A stretch of DNA of 64,000 bases from Pandoraea cepalis (GCF_902459665.1 NZ_CABPSL010000023.1:1-64000); one strand, 5' to 3'; numbered from the stretch's first letter, positions 7,379 to 17,777 are shown. Made by a program: numbers and translations. Notes: generated by a model from the sequence alone, not told the origin.

Positions 7379-8010
7379 AGCCCGCTCCGTCATGGCCGTC
7401 CCCGCCATCGGGGGGCGTGCCCATCGCTCAGCCGCAGCGTCGCGCGGCGTCGCAGGTCGCGCTCTGGTGGCTCATGGGTGTGATCGGCATGCTGTTCGCG
7501 CTGATGCTCGTGGCGTATGTGATGCGCATGAGTCTCGGCGACTGGCGTCCGCTACCGTCGATCAACACACTGTGGATCAACACGGGGATGCTGGCCGCCG
7601 CATGCCTCGTGATGCAGTCGTCGGTCTGGCAAGCTCGACGCGGAGAGTTGCGACGCTCACGTCGGGACTGGGCGCTGGCGGGCGGGTTCGCGCTCGCGTT
7701 CGTCATCGGGCAGCTTTGGGTGTGGCACGACCTGACGCTGCGTCACTTCGGTGTGGCCGGCAATCCCGCCAACAGCTTCTTCTACCTGCTCACCGGGTTG
7801 CACGCGCTGCATCTGCTCGGGGGCGGGGTGGCGTGGGCGTGTCTCGCGTCGCGTCGGCTCGCCCATGCCGCGCGTGCACGACGCCTGTCGTTGACCGCGC
7901 AGTACTGGCACTTCCTTTTCGTGCTCTGGATCGTGCTGTTCGCGGCCATCGTCAATCTCACGCCGGAGATCGCGCAGCGACTGTGCGGCACTGCCGCCGT
8001 CGGTTCGTAA
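7375..8010 (+). CDS. coxO: Cytochrome c oxidase subunit III-like membrane protein (first copy)
   Basis: This 211-residue membrane protein of the COX3 family associates with subunit I and stabilises the oxidase. Five hydrophobic segments are visible, with the family hallmarks LLTGLHALHLLGG (helix with the conserved His pair) and TAQYWHFLFVLWIVLF near the C-terminus. It is shorter and more divergent than the second subunit III gene that follows; a split or duplicated subunit III is typical of coxMNOP operons. The start overlaps the subunit I stop by 4 bp. The N-terminal 25 residues are polar and proline-rich. Confidence 0.85.
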   Translation: MKPAPSWPSPPSGGVPIAQPQRRAASQVALWWLMGVIGMLFALMLVAYVMRMSLGDWRPLPSINTLWINTGMLAAACLVMQSSVWQARRGELRRSRRDWALAGGFALAFVIGQLWVWHDLTLRHFGVAGNPANSFFYLLTGLHALHLLGGGVAWACLASRRLAHAARARRLSLTAQYWHFLFVLWIVLFAAIVNLTPEIAQRLCGTAAVGS

Positions 8011-8029
8011 CGCGCCGAGGAGCGACATC

Positions 8030-8722
8030 GTGAATACGCCTTCGTCTGCATCGTCCTCGTCGACCGAATTACCCGCCGGCTGGCGCGGCGTCGTCACCGA
8101 TTGGTCGGGAGATCGCGCCGCGTTCCACGTGCCATGGGGCAAGGCGATGATGTGGATCTTCCTGCTCTCGGACACGTTCGTGTTCAGCAGCTTCCTCATC
8201 GGCTACATGACGGTGCGCATCTCGACGACCGCCCCCTGGCCAAATCCGGCGGAGATATTCGCGCTCAATGTGAACGGCCATCCGGTGCCGCTGCTGCTCA
8301 TCGCCATCATGACGTTCACGCTCATCACCAGCAGCGGCACCATGGCGATGGCGGTGAACTACGCCTACCGGCGCGATCGCGACAAGACGGCCGCCTGCAT
8401 TCTCGCCACGGCCTATTTCGGCATGGCGTTCGTCGGCATGCAAGCATTCGAGTGGACCAACCTGATCGTGCACGAAGGCATCCGGCCCTGGGGCAATGCG
8501 ATGGGCGCAGCGCAGTTCGGTGCGTGCTTCTTCATGATCACGGGCTTTCACGGGCTGCACGTGAGTGCGGGCGTCATCTATCTGCTCACGGTGATGCGCA
8601 AGGTGCTCAACGGCACACTCGAACGGCGCGGCAACTACCAGCTCGTCGAGATCGCGGGCCTTTACTGGCACTTCGTCGATCTCGTCTGGGTGTTCATCTT
8701 TGCGCTGTTTTATCTCTGGTAG
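8030..8722 (+). CDS. coxP: Cytochrome c oxidase subunit III (second copy)
   Basis: This is a 230-residue COX3-family integral membrane protein. Hydrophobic segments include MMWIFLLSDTFVFSSFLIGY, LLLIAIMTFTLITSSGTMAM and a C-terminal pair with GFHGLHVSAGVIYLL and YWHFVDLVWVFIFALFYLW, the last being the classic subunit III signature. Translation starts at a GTG preceded by GAGGAG (8017-8022). It lies 19 bp after the first subunit III-like gene and 8 bp before the small subunit gene, so all five are one operon. Subunit III is known to keep the D-channel proton supply stable; I infer the same here. Confidence 0.92.
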   Translation: MNTPSSASSSSTELPAGWRGVVTDWSGDRAAFHVPWGKAMMWIFLLSDTFVFSSFLIGYMTVRISTTAPWPNPAEIFALNVNGHPVPLLLIAIMTFTLITSSGTMAMAVNYAYRRDRDKTAACILATAYFGMAFVGMQAFEWTNLIVHEGIRPWGNAMGAAQFGACFFMITGFHGLHVSAGVIYLLTVMRKVLNGTLERRGNYQLVEIAGLYWHFVDLVWVFIFALFYLW

Positions 8723-8730
8723 GAGGAGCG

Positions 8731-9087
8731 ATGGAATCCTCTGCGACATCCGCACCGCAAGCGTCTGGCGCCAGCGGCGAACACTCGGGCCAGCAGCATT
8801 CGGTCAGCCTCTATCTCAAGGTGTGGGGGCTGTTGTTCGTGCTCTCGACGCTGTCGTATCTCGTCGACTACGCCGATCTGCAGGGCTATTTGCGATGGGG
8901 GCTGATTCTCGCGCTGATGGTGGCCAAGGCCGGCCTGATCGTGGCGGTGTTCATGCACATGCGCTGGGAGCGGCTCGCACTCGTCTACGCGATCCTGATT
9001 CCGCCGCTCGCGTTGCTTGTGCTGATGGCCCTCATGGCCGCGGAAGCCGACTACACGTTCCTCACGCGGCTGGCGCATTTTCGGTAG
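8731..9087 (+). CDS. Small cytochrome oxidase subunit IV (prokaryotic COX4/CyoD-like)
   Basis: This 118-residue protein has three predicted membrane helices after a polar 25-residue N-terminus (LKVWGLLFVLSTLSYLVDY, WGLILALMVAKAGLIVAVFMHM, LVYAILIPPLALLVLMALMAA). The lysine in MVAKAGLIVAVFMHM is typical of the small subunit IV of bacterial haem-copper oxidases, which helps assembly and CuB site integrity. The start at 8731 is fixed by AGGAGG at 8721-8726. It is the last gene of the oxidase operon and ends 27 bp from the convergent LysR gene. Confidence 0.88.
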   Translation: MESSATSAPQASGASGEHSGQQHSVSLYLKVWGLLFVLSTLSYLVDYADLQGYLRWGLILALMVAKAGLIVAVFMHMRWERLALVYAILIPPLALLVLMALMAAEADYTFLTRLAHFR

Positions 9088-9114
9088 ATCGCACCGAGCG
9101 CCCGCCGCGACGCC

Positions 9115-10047
9115 TCACAACAATTCCACCAGCCGCCGGTCGCTCTTGCGGCAGTATTCCGAGCACGCCGTGCGCGCGGCCGTGGCCGCCCCATGCACGA
9201 AGAGCGGCGCGTCGGCGCGTCGCGACATCGACACCACGATGGACGGCGGCGCCGGCTGCAACGGCAGCTCCGCGACTTCACCGCTCGCAATCAGATCGTC
9301 GACAAACAGACGCGGAATCGCCGCGACACCAAACCCGTCTCTCACCAGCTGCACGATCACGGCAATCGACGGCGACCCGGTGATGCGCGTCTCCGAGAGC
9401 GGCACGCCGTGCACGCCCGCCAGTTTCGCCACGATGTCCTCCAGCGCCCGGTGCGGCGCCGTGCCGCGCCCGTAGGTCAGGATCGGATGCTGCAGCACCT
9501 GCTTCGCGAGCCCGCTGCGCGTGTTCGGAAACATGCCCGTGCGCGCGATCCAGTGCACCGGATAGTTGGCGAGCGCATCGCACACCACGCTGCTGTCGTC
9601 GCTGCCCTCCACGCGGATGATGAGATCGAGCTCGTCCGCGATCAGGCGGCGCTGCAACTGCACCGAGACGTCCACCGTCAACTCGACTTCCAGCGAGGGA
9701 TAGTCGGCCGCCAGGCGTCGCAGATAGTGCGGCAGCCAGCTATGCACGACGGTCTCGATCACGCCGAGACGCAACCGTCCGCGCAAGGTGCTTTCGCCCG
9801 ATGCCGCCGTCTGCAGACGGCGCGCCGCCTCCACCACCGCCTTGGCATAGCCCAGCAGGTATTCGCCGTTGGGTGTGAGACGAAATTCGCGACTGTCGCG
9901 ATCGACCAGCACGGTTTTCAGCTCCTCCTCGAGCGCCTTGAGCCGCTGTGAGATCGCCGCCGGCGTGGCGTGCAGTGCCGCGGCCGTCGCACGGAAGTTG
10001 CGCAGCTTGGCCAGCGTGACGAACGTTTCGAGAAATCGCGTGTTCAT
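9115..10047 (-). CDS. LysR-family transcriptional regulator
   Basis: This 310-residue regulator has an N-terminal winged helix-turn-helix (residues 1-60; FRATAAALHATPAAISQRLKALEE) and a periplasmic-binding-like effector domain from about 90 to 295. It is divergent from the DUF1445 gene at 10252, and the roughly 200-bp gap contains a perfect AACAACG/CGTTGTT inverted repeat, so it most likely controls the 10252-16572 catabolic genes and itself. The effector is unknown; 5-oxoproline or glutamate would fit the neighbours. It ends close to the convergent oxidase operon, with no room for a separate terminator. Confidence 0.9.
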   Translation of the reverse strand: MNTRFLETFVTLAKLRNFRATAAALHATPAAISQRLKALEEELKTVLVDRDSREFRLTPNGEYLLGYAKAVVEAARRLQTAASGESTLRGRLRLGVIETVVHSWLPHYLRRLAADYPSLEVELTVDVSVQLQRRLIADELDLIIRVEGSDDSSVVCDALANYPVHWIARTGMFPNTRSGLAKQVLQHPILTYGRGTAPHRALEDIVAKLAGVHGVPLSETRITGSPSIAVIVQLVRDGFGVAAIPRLFVDDLIASGEVAELPLQPAPPSIVVSMSRRADAPLFVHGAATAARTACSEYCRKSDRRLVELL

Positions 10048-10104
10048 GGGACTCGGCGGGTCGGGAGCGTGCCCAAAATTTGACCTCGGATCGGAGAAGA
10101 AAAA

Positions 10105-10138
10105 AACAACGAACCTCGGGAAAACCCGTGACGTTGTT
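10105..10138. promoter_or_regulatory. Inverted repeat, candidate LysR operator
   Basis: AACAACG (10105-10111) and CGTTGTT (10132-10138) form a perfect 7-bp inverted repeat with a 20-bp spacer in the gap between the divergent LysR and DUF1445 genes. Its position suits an activator binding site serving one or both promoters. Confidence 0.4.
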
Positions 10139-10251
10139 AAGAAATTCTATACGGCAGCGCGTAGAAAAACTCGTTAGCGACAACTTTTTTTTCTTTCTAT
10201 GCTTCAGCCATCCGATGCCACCGATGCATCCCCCTCAATGCTGGAGCTGTC

Positions 10252-11073
10252 ATGAACCATCCCGCCGTGCTCGACGACCTCGCCTCGCAACGCGACGCCA
10301 TCACGCCCTTCGCCTTCCGTCAGGCCGTGCGCAGCGGTCAGTTCCGCAAGCCGACCGCCGGGTACTGCGGCGACTTCGCGCAAGCCAACCTCGCGATTCT
10401 GCCGGACGCTCACGCACACGACTTCCTGCGCTTCTGCCAAAGTAATCCGAAGGCGTGCCCGCTGCTGGGCGTGGGCGAGCCAGGGCAATGGCACGTGCCG
10501 GCGCTGGGTCGCGAGGTGGATATCCGCACCGACGTGCCGGGTTACAACGTCTACCGCGACGGCAAGCTCGCCGAACAGGTCGATCACCTGGCCGAAGTCT
10601 GGCAGGACGACTTCGTCGTCTTCGCCATCGGCTGCTCGTTCTCCTTTGAGGGCATGCTGGCGCAGGCGGGCATTGGGTTGCGTCACGTGGAAGAGGGACG
10701 CAACGTGCCGATGTATCGAACCAATATCGCCAATCAGCGCGCCGGAAAGTTCGGTGGCGAGCTGGTCGTGTCGATGCGCCCGATGAAGGGGGCCGACGCC
10801 ATTCGCGCTGTGCAGATCACGAGCCGGTTCCCCGGCGTGCACGGCGCGCCGATCCATATCGGTGACCCGGCGGCGCTCGGCATCGCGGATTTGAATAAGC
10901 CGGAGTTTGGCGACGCCGTCACCATTCGCGACGGCGAGCTGCCTGTCTACTGGGCCTGTGGCGTGACGCCGCAGACCGCAATCATGGAGGCCAGGCTGCC
11001 AGTCGCCATCGCGCACCGGCCGGGCTACATGCTGATGACGGATATCCCGAACGCGTCGCTCGCCGTTTTCTGA
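10252..11073 (+). CDS. DUF1445 putative hydro-lyase / D-glutamate cyclase family
   Basis: This 273-residue cytoplasmic protein belongs to the YcsI/DUF1445 family. Members are usually called putative hydro-lyases, and the mammalian homologue is D-glutamate cyclase, which turns D-glutamate into 5-oxo-D-proline. Recognisable conserved segments are [16 protein letters not shown] near residue 35, [11 protein letters not shown] near 93, [13 protein letters not shown] near 125 and CGVTPQTA near 243. The length is normal. A fused 5-oxoprolinase is two genes downstream with a transporter between, which supports the cyclase assignment: the product would be the oxoprolinase substrate. This is inference; the bacterial reaction is not proven from sequence. 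Confidence 0.85.
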   Translation: MNHPAVLDDLASQRDAITPFAFRQAVRSGQFRKPTAGYCGDFAQANLAILPDAHAHDFLRFCQSNPKACPLLGVGEPGQWHVPALGREVDIRTDVPGYNVYRDGKLAEQVDHLAEVWQDDFVVFAIGCSFSFEGMLAQAGIGLRHVEEGRNVPMYRTNIANQRAGKFGGELVVSMRPMKGADAIRAVQITSRFPGVHGAPIHIGDPAALGIADLNKPEFGDAVTIRDGELPVYWACGVTPQTAIMEARLPVAIAHRPGYMLMTDIPNASLAVF

Positions 11074-11338
11074 TCGCGCGCGACGTGCATTGCACGGCAC
11101 CCGGGCATCACGGCAATACCGGCCAGCGACGCATGACCTGAAGCACCCCGCAAATTTCACGCAAGCAGCACGCATCACTGAAGCTTTACCCGAGCACCAA
11201 GCACGACAGAAACACCGCGCCATGACGGGAGGCGGCAGGGGAACGATCGCCTGCCGGTGACCGCACACGCCCATCGGAGAGCGCGGCCCGAGGGCACATC
11301 ACACGGCAAGTCACGACATCACCGGAGCCTTTTTTCTC

Positions 11339-12670
11339 ATGGAAAGCAAAACCCCTCTCGCGCCCCCGGCGGCGGCAGTCTCCGCCGGCACGTTGGATAC
11401 GTCTGACAAAGGCGGCAGCCTGTTCGGCTGGTACGGCGACGCCACCCCGCGCCAAAAGCGTGCCTTCTGGAGCTGCAAGGTCGGTTACATGCTCGACGGC
11501 ATGGACACCCAGATGCTGAGCTTCGTCATTCCGACGCTGGTCGCGACGTGGGGCATCAGCCTTGCCGACGCGGGCTTCATCGGCACGCTCACGCTGCTCG
11601 CCTCGGCGCTTGGCGGCTGGGCGGCCGGCATTCTGTCGGATCGCATCGGTCGTGTGCGCACACTGCAGCTCACCGTGCTGTGGTTCGCCGTCTTCACCGG
11701 GCTGTGCGGACTCGCGCAGAACTACCATCAACTGCTCGCCGCGCGTGCGCTCATGGGCTTCGGTTTCGGCGGCGAATGGACGGCCGGCGCCGTGCTCATC
11801 GGTGAAGTGATGCGCGCCCGCGACCGTGGCAAGGCCGTGGGGCTCGTGCAGTCCGGCTGGGCCATCGGCTGGGGCCTGACGGCCATTCTCTACTCGGTGC
11901 TGTTCTCGCTGTTCCCCGCCGAAATGGCCTGGCGCGGACTGTTCCTGATCGGCCTGCTGCCCGCGCTGCTCGTGCTTTTCATTCGTCGCTACGTGCAGGA
12001 GCCGGAGGTCTATCAGAAGGAGAAGGCCAAGCAGACGTCGGACGACGCGCCCGGCCTGGCGGCCATCTTCAGCCCGGCATTGCTCTCGACGACGATTCGC
12101 GCCGCCCTGTTGACCACCGGCGCACAAGGCGGCTACTACGCCATCACGACGTGGCTGCCCACGTACCTGAAGACGGAGCGCCATCTCACGGTGATGGGCA
12201 CCGGCGGCTACCTCGCCATGATCATCTTCGGCTCGTGGGTCGGCTATCTGGTCAGCTCGTATCTGACGGACCGGCTCGGCCGCAAGCCGAACTTCATTCT
12301 GTTCGCCGTGGGCTCGATGGTGATCGCGTTCTCGTACACGTCGTTGCCGCTGACCGATAGCGCCATGTTCTGGCTCGGCTTCCCCCTCGGTTTCTTCGCC
12401 TCGGGCATCTTCAGCGGCATGGGCGCATTCCTGACCGAGTTGTTCCCGACCCGCGTGCGCGGTTCCGGCCAGGGCTTCTGCTACAACGTCGGCCGTGCCG
12501 TGGGCGCCCTGTTCCCGTTCCTGATCGGCATGCTCTCGAAGCAATACGGCCTGGGCACGACCATCGGGATCTTCGCCGGCGTGGCCTACGGCGTGCTGAT
12601 TCTCGCGGCGCTCACGCTGCCCGAGACGCGTGGCCGTGATCTCGATTCGCTCGAGGCGCACACGCAGTGA
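11339..12670 (+). CDS. MFS transporter of the aromatic-acid/sugar-acid:H+ symporter type
   Basis: This 443-residue inner-membrane carrier has twelve predicted helices. The family loop motif GILSDRIGRVRT after helix 2 and its counterpart LTDRLGRKPN after helix 8 are intact, and helix 1 contains DGMDTQM, typical of the AAHS/sialate-like group of organic-acid importers. It sits between the D-glutamate cyclase-family gene and the oxoprolinase gene, so uptake of a glutamate-like or pyrrolidone carboxylate substrate is plausible. A GC-rich hairpin follows at 12699. Confidence 0.85.
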   Translation: MESKTPLAPPAAAVSAGTLDTSDKGGSLFGWYGDATPRQKRAFWSCKVGYMLDGMDTQMLSFVIPTLVATWGISLADAGFIGTLTLLASALGGWAAGILSDRIGRVRTLQLTVLWFAVFTGLCGLAQNYHQLLAARALMGFGFGGEWTAGAVLIGEVMRARDRGKAVGLVQSGWAIGWGLTAILYSVLFSLFPAEMAWRGLFLIGLLPALLVLFIRRYVQEPEVYQKEKAKQTSDDAPGLAAIFSPALLSTTIRAALLTTGAQGGYYAITTWLPTYLKTERHLTVMGTGGYLAMIIFGSWVGYLVSSYLTDRLGRKPNFILFAVGSMVIAFSYTSLPLTDSAMFWLGFPLGFFASGIFSGMGAFLTELFPTRVRGSGQGFCYNVGRAVGALFPFLIGMLSKQYGLGTTIGIFAGVAYGVLILAALTLPETRGRDLDSLEAHTQ

Positions 12671-12698
12671 CACGCGACACCCTGTGCCAATGAAATAC

Positions 12699-12720
12699 CG
12701 CGGCAGCCGTCGCTGCCGCG
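12699..12720 (+). terminator. GC-rich hairpin after the MFS gene
   Basis: CGCGGCAG (12699-12706) pairs perfectly with CTGCCGCG (12713-12720) around a 6-nt loop, 29 bp after the MFS stop. No T-run follows directly, so it may only attenuate or stabilise the transcript. Confidence 0.4.
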
Positions 12721-12900
12721 TCCGATGACTTCTCTTTAATTCTCCCGGTAGCGAGATTTGCGAGTGTGTGGCGCGGCGGACGACATCGGCCGCGTCACAC
12801 GCCGGGACACGCGCGCCCTGCGCCAACACAGCATGACGGCGGTGCCCCCGCACCGTCGCCCTGTCGATTCACGTTTGACCATTGCTTTGCGAGTGACCCC

Positions 12901-15900
12901 ATGACGAACGCCCTCACGCCCTCCGCCCAAAACCGCGCCCCTGCGCACCAGACCGCTTCACGCTGGCAGTTCTGGATCGACCGAGGCGGCACCTTCACCG
13001 ACATCGTGGCGCGCCGCCCGGACGGCACGCTCGTCACGCACAAGCTGCTCTCCGAGAACCCCGAGCAATATCGCGACGCCGCCGTGGCCGGCATTCGTCA
13101 CCTGCTGGACCTCGCGCCGGGCGAGCCGATCACGCCCGAGCGGGTCGAGATGGTGAAAATGGGAACCACCGTGGCCACCAACGCGCTGCTCGAACGCAAG
13201 GGCGAGCCGCTCGCGCTCGTGACGACGCAAGGGTTTCGCGACGCGCTGCGCATCGCCTATCAGAACCGCCCGCGCCTGTTCGATCTCGATATCGCATTGC
13301 CGGAGGCGCTGTATGCGGAGGTCGTCGAGATCGACGAACGTGTCGGTGCGCATGGTGAAGTCGTGCGCGTACTCGATGCCGAGGCGCCGCGCCGCGCACT
13401 GGAAGCGGTCTACGCCAAGGGGATCCGCGCACTCGCCATCGTGCTGATGCATGGCTATCGTTATCAGGCCCACGAAAAGGCGCTGGCGACGATGGCGCGC
13501 GAGCTGGGCTTCTCGCAAGTGTCCGTCTCGCACGAAGTCTCGCCGCTCATGAAGCTCGTCTCGCGCGGCGACACGACCGTCGTCGACGCGTATCTGTCGC
13601 CGATCCTGCGACGCTACGTCGAGCAAGTCGCGCAGGAAATGCCGGGCGTCAATCTGCAGTTCATGCAGAGTAGCGGCGGCCTCACCCGTGCCGACAACTT
13701 CCAGGGCAAGGACGCCATTCTGTCCGGCCCGGCTGGCGGCATCGTCGGGATGGTGCGCGCGTCGAGCGCGGCCGGCTTCGAGCGGGTGATCGGTTTCGAC
13801 ATGGGCGGCACGTCGACCGACGTCTCGCATTACCACGGCGAGTTCGAGCGTGTGTTCGAAACGCAAGTCGCCGGGGTGCGCATGCGCGCGCCGATGATGA
13901 GCATCCACACGGTGGCCGCGGGTGGCGGGTCGGTGTTGTCGTTCGACGGCACGCGTCTGCGCGTGGGGCCGGATTCGGCCGGCGCCAATCCGGGCCCGGC
14001 GGCGTATCGACGCGGCGGCCCGCTCACGGTCACCGACTGCAACGTCATGCTCGGCAAGATTCAGCCCGCGCATTTCCCGAAGGTGTTCGGCCCGCACGCC
14101 AACGAGCCGCTCGACCGCGATGTCGTGGTGGCGAAGTTCACCGCAATGGCCGCGGAGATCGAGCAGGCGACCGGCCGCCGTCAGACGCCCGAAGCGCTCG
14201 CCGAAGGCTTCCTCGAAATCGCGATCGGCAGCATGGCCAACGCCATCAAGAAGATCTCGGTGCAGCGCGGTCACGACGTGAGCCGCTACGTGCTGACGAC
14301 GTTCGGCGGGGCGGGCGGTCAGCACGCCTGCGGCGTTGCCGATGCGCTCGGCATGACGAAGGTCTTCGCGCATCCGCTCGCCGGGGTGCTCTCGGCCTAT
14401 GGCATGGGCCTCGCGGATCAGACGGCGATGCGTGAGCGCATGATCGAAGCGCCGCTATCAGACGACGGTCTGGCGGCGCTGGAAGACGCGCTTGACGGGC
14501 TCGCCGACGACGCAGTGAATGTCCTGCTCTCGCAGGGCGTGCCGCCGTCGCGCATCGACACGGTGCGTCGGGTTCATGTGCGTTACGCGGGCACCGATTC
14601 GGCGCTGGCGGTGCCGTTCGGTAACGTCGCACAAATGCGCGCGGCCTTCGAAGCCGCCTATCGTCAGCGCTATTCGTTCCTGATGGACGGCGCGGCGCTG
14701 ATCGTCGAGGTGGCGTCGGTCGAAGCCATCGGCCGCTCGGACGCCCCCGTCGACATCGCTTCGCTCGATGCCCGCACGTCGGGCGCACCGCAGGCGGTCG
14801 ATGGCGTGAAGCTCTACGCCGGTGGCGCTTGGCACGAGGCGGCGCTGTTTGCCCGCGATACGCTGCTCGCGGGTGACACCATCGATGGGCCCGCCATCGT
14901 TGCCGAGAAGAGCGGCACGACGGTAATCGAGCCCGGCTGGCAGGCGCAGATGAGCGCGCAGGGCAACCTCGTGCTGGCGCGCGTGGTGCCGCGCGCCACG
15001 CAACGCGATGCCGCTGACCGGGACACGCAAGCCGATCCGGTGCGTCTGGAGATCTTCAACAATCTCTTCATGTCGATTGCCGAACAGATGGGGCTGCGCC
15101 TGCAGAACACGGCGTATTCGGTGAACATCAAGGAGCGTCTGGATTTCTCGTGCGCACTGTTCGACCGTGACGGCAACCTCATCGCCAACGCGCCGCATAT
15201 GCCGGTGCATCTGGGCTCGATGGGCGAGAGCATCAAGACGGTGATCGAGCGCAATCGCGGCAAGATGCGCGACGGCGATGTCTTCATGCTCAACGACCCG
15301 TATCACGGGGGTACGCATTTGCCGGACGTCACGGTCATCACGCCGGTGTTCGTGGGCGCGGACGGTGCCGCGAACGCCGAGCCGCTCTTCTACGTCGGCT
15401 CGCGCGGCCATCACGCGGATATCGGCGGGATCACGCCGGGATCGATGCCGCCGGATTCGACGCACGTCGAGGAGGAGGGGGTGCTCATCGATAACTGGCA
15501 ACTGGTCGCGGCGGGCGAACTGCGCGATCGCGAGACGCGCGGGCTGTTGGCCGGTGCGCGCTACCCGGCACGCAACATCGACCAGAACATGGCCGATCTG
15601 CGGGCGCAGGTCGCGGCGAACCAGAAGGGGGTCGATGAACTGCGTCGCATGGTGAGCGAGTTCGGGCGCGACGTGGTGCTCGCCTATATGGGGCACGTGC
15701 AGGACAACGCCGAAGCCGCTGTGCGCCGTGTGATCGGCGCGTTGGCCGACGGGCACTATCGCTACGCGCTGGATAACGGTGCGGTGATCGAGGTGGCAAT
15801 TCGCGTCGATCACGCCACGCACGGCGCGACCATCGACTTCACCGGAACGTCGGCGCAGTTGCCGAACAACTTCAATGCGCCGCGGGCCGTGTGCATGGCC

Positions 15901-16572
15901 GCCGTGCTGTACGTCTTCCGCACGTTGGTCGACGACGACATTCCGCTCAACGCGGGCTGCCTGAAGCCGCTGACCGTGATCGTGCCACAGGGCTCGATGC
16001 TCAATCCTGTGTACCCGGCGGCGGTGGTGTCCGGCAACGTGGAGACGTCGTCCGCCATCACCAACGCGCTCTATGGTGCGCTCGGACGCGTGGCGTCGAG
16101 CCAGGGCACGATGAACAACTTCACATTCGGCAACGAGACGTATCAGTACTACGAGACCATCGCGGGCGGTAGCGGTGCGGGTGAGGGATTCCATGGCGCC
16201 GACGCGGTACAGACGCACATGACCAACTCGCGACTGACCGATCCCGAAGTACTGGAGTGGCGCTATCCGGTGCGCCTGGAGAGCCACCGGATTCGCGTCG
16301 GGTCGGGCGGCGCGGGGCGCTGGCATGGCGGTAACGGGGCCGTGCGACGTATTCGCTTCCTTACCCCGATGACCGCGTCGATTCTCTCCAACAACCGCGT
16401 GCATGCGCCGTTCGGGGCGCAAGGCGGGGCGGTGGGGGCGCTGGGGGCGAACTACGTGGAGCGCGTGGATGGCACGCGCGAGACACTGGCGCACATCGGA
16501 CGCACGCAAATGCAGCCGGGCGACATCTTCGTCGTCGAGACGCCGGGAGGGGGCGGGTTCGGCGTCGCGTGA
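12901..16572 (+). CDS. 5-oxoprolinase / hydantoinase A-B fusion
   Basis: This 1,223-residue ATP-dependent amidohydrolase opens 5-oxoproline (or a hydantoin-like ring) to glutamate. Domains in order are a hydantoinase A N-terminal domain (about 25-210, starting with the phosphate-binding [10 protein letters not shown]), the HyuA ATPase core (about 220-520, with [11 protein letters not shown] and [17 protein letters not shown]), and a full HyuB domain from about residue 715 ([16 protein letters not shown]) to the end (TPGGGGFG). The length and single-chain layout match eukaryotic OPLAH-type oxoprolinases rather than split HyuA/HyuB. The frame is open 45 codons further upstream, but the ATG at 12901 is the first that matches the family start. 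The neighbouring cyclase-family gene favours oxoproline over hydantoin. Confidence 0.9.
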   Translation: MTNALTPSAQNRAPAHQTASRWQFWIDRGGTFTDIVARRPDGTLVTHKLLSENPEQYRDAAVAGIRHLLDLAPGEPITPERVEMVKMGTTVATNALLERKGEPLALVTTQGFRDALRIAYQNRPRLFDLDIALPEALYAEVVEIDERVGAHGEVVRVLDAEAPRRALEAVYAKGIRALAIVLMHGYRYQAHEKALATMARELGFSQVSVSHEVSPLMKLVSRGDTTVVDAYLSPILRRYVEQVAQEMPGVNLQFMQSSGGLTRADNFQGKDAILSGPAGGIVGMVRASSAAGFERVIGFDMGGTSTDVSHYHGEFERVFETQVAGVRMRAPMMSIHTVAAGGGSVLSFDGTRLRVGPDSAGANPGPAAYRRGGPLTVTDCNVMLGKIQPAHFPKVFGPHANEPLDRDVVVAKFTAMAAEIEQATGRRQTPEALAEGFLEIAIGSMANAIKKISVQRGHDVSRYVLTTFGGAGGQHACGVADALGMTKVFAHPLAGVLSAYGMGLADQTAMRERMIEAPLSDDGLAALEDALDGLADDAVNVLLSQGVPPSRIDTVRRVHVRYAGTDSALAVPFGNVAQMRAAFEAAYRQRYSFLMDGAALIVEVASVEAIGRSDAPVDIASLDARTSGAPQAVDGVKLYAGGAWHEAALFARDTLLAGDTIDGPAIVAEKSGTTVIEPGWQAQMSAQGNLVLARVVPRATQRDAADRDTQADPVRLEIFNNLFMSIAEQMGLRLQNTAYSVNIKERLDFSCALFDRDGNLIANAPHMPVHLGSMGESIKTVIERNRGKMRDGDVFMLNDPYHGGTHLPDVTVITPVFVGADGAANAEPLFYVGSRGHHADIGGITPGSMPPDSTHVEEEGVLIDNWQLVAAGELRDRETRGLLAGARYPARNIDQNMADLRAQVAANQKGVDELRRMVSEFGRDVVLAYMGHVQDNAEAAVRRVIGALADGHYRYALDNGAVIEVAIRVDHATHGATIDFTGTSAQLPNNFNAPRAVCMAAVLYVFRTLVDDDIPLNAGCLKPLTVIVPQGSMLNPVYPAAVVSGNVETSSAITNALYGALGRVASSQGTMNNFTFGNETYQYYETIAGGSGAGEGFHGADAVQTHMTNSRLTDPEVLEWRYPVRLESHRIRVGSGGAGRWHGGNGAVRRIRFLTPMTASILSNNRVHAPFGAQGGAVGALGANYVERVDGTRETLAHIGRTQMQPGDIFVVETPGGGGFGVA

Positions 16573-16592
16573 GTGAATCGTGAGCGATAAAC

Positions 16593-16628
16593 ACGCCGCG
16601 CGAATGGGAAATCACTGAAGCGCGGCGT
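16593..16628 (+). terminator. Hairpin after the oxoprolinase gene
   Basis: ACGCCGCGC (16593-16601) pairs perfectly with GCGCGGCGT (16620-16628) across an 18-nt loop, 20 bp after the oxoprolinase stop and ahead of the type III secretion operon. It lacks a T-run. Confidence 0.4.
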
Positions 16629-16728
16629 GATACCGGAAGGGAATGCTGCCTTTGCAAAGGCGAGCGTCGAGTGTCTTTGTACGATGCGTTATGTCTTTCG
16701 ACTGACCGCAACATACGGAGGCGCTTCC

Positions 16729-17130
16729 ATGTCTGACCCGTTGCAACATCCCACCCTCACGCCCCCCGCGTCCGTCGCTCCAGTGCAGGACGCGGCGGAC
16801 GATCTTCTCGTTCAGTACGAACGCGCATGCGCCGACATGCAGCTGGCCGGGCGCAAGTTGCACCGCCAGATGCAGGACTACCACGCGGTGCTCGACGAAG
16901 TGGCGCGTCTCGAAGCGGCCGGCACCCCCGACGCCCGCGAGAAGCTCAAGCGTCTTGAGGCACTCGTGCGGAGCGAGGCATTTCAACGTGACGAACGTGA
17001 AATTCGTCGCATGACGGCGGCCCTTGCGCACACGCTCGACCGGATGCGAGCCGATGCGCCCGTGCCGCTCGCCGCGGCGTCAACCGTTCCCGCGAAGCGT
17101 GCGCCCGCCGTGCGCCGCGTCTGCGCCTGA
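16729..17130 (+). CDS. SseA-like type III secretion chaperone
   Basis: This 133-residue protein is almost entirely helical from residue 22 to 110 (YERACADMQLAGRKLHRQ; REIRRMTAALAHTLDRM), and its C-terminus APVPL...PAKR resembles the end of Salmonella SseA. SseA is the small basic chaperone that holds the translocon proteins SseB and SseD before secretion. Position supports the call: it opens an operon in the SPI-2 order. The start at 16729 is preceded by GGAGG (16717-16721). Sequence similarity is weak, so the call rests on size, helix content and gene order. Confidence 0.6.
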   Translation: MSDPLQHPTLTPPASVAPVQDAADDLLVQYERACADMQLAGRKLHRQMQDYHAVLDEVARLEAAGTPDAREKLKRLEALVRSEAFQRDEREIRRMTAALAHTLDRMRADAPVPLAAASTVPAKRAPAVRRVCA

Positions 17131-17143
17131 GACGAGATTCGGC

Positions 17144-17674
17144 ATGATCGATCGAATCTCCGGCACCCCATCCCCATCGCGCGCGTACACCGATGTCGCT
17201 GGCCAGCTTCGCGCCAAGCCCACCGATTCCCAAAATCCGCTGCTCTCGACGATCGCCGTCGCCAGCGATCAGTTGACTACCCTGCAATCGATGGCCGACG
17301 CGTGGCTGGCGCAGGCGCAAACGCGCATCAACGTTGCTCGCGATGCCCGCGATTTTGCAACGGTGGCGGGGGACATGGCGCAGCGGGCTTCCCTGGGCAC
17401 GACTCCCGAAGGGTTGCCGCCAGCGCTGCGAGACTTCGCGATTCGGCACGAGTTGCTGTCGACTCAGGCCGCCGACACGCCGTTAGATGCGGCTGCTCTG
17501 AAGGCGCTGGAATCCCGGCTTCAGTCGCTGGCCCTGACCGACGGGGCGTCAAGCACTAGCGAGCAGATCCAGCTCAAACGTTTCGTTACCCGCTACGACA
17601 ACACCCTCACGCTCTACAACGCGGTGATCGCCAAACTTGGCGAAATCATGAAGAAGATCGTGACCAGCATCTAA
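17144..17674 (+). CDS. Small EspA/SseB-like protein of the translocon operon
   Basis: This 176-residue protein has no signal peptide or membrane segment. The N-terminal 30 residues are Ser/Thr/Pro-rich, like secretion signals of type III substrates. The C-terminal 40 residues (EQIQLKRFVTRYDNT then IAKLGEIMKKIVTSI) form an amphipathic helix like the C-terminal coiled-coil helix of SseB and EspA. It lies 13 bp after the SseA-like gene and just before a clearer SseB homologue. It could be a second translocator filament protein or a needle-related protein. I cannot assign it firmly. Confidence 0.5.
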   Translation: MIDRISGTPSPSRAYTDVAGQLRAKPTDSQNPLLSTIAVASDQLTTLQSMADAWLAQAQTRINVARDARDFATVAGDMAQRASLGTTPEGLPPALRDFAIRHELLSTQAADTPLDAAALKALESRLQSLALTDGASSTSEQIQLKRFVTRYDNTLTLYNAVIAKLGEIMKKIVTSI

Positions 17675-17777
17675 CCCGCATCCAAAGATCCAAAGGGCCG
17701 CGCAGGTCTGCCGTTGCGCGTCGATATTGACGCGCGTTTGCCCGCCCCGATTTCACCGACTTCAGGAATCAAGTGTC

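Noticed and set aside
14458-16509. A 683-residue open frame antisense to the oxoprolinase gene.
   Set aside because: Shadow of a high-GC gene; no conserved motif and no ribosome site.
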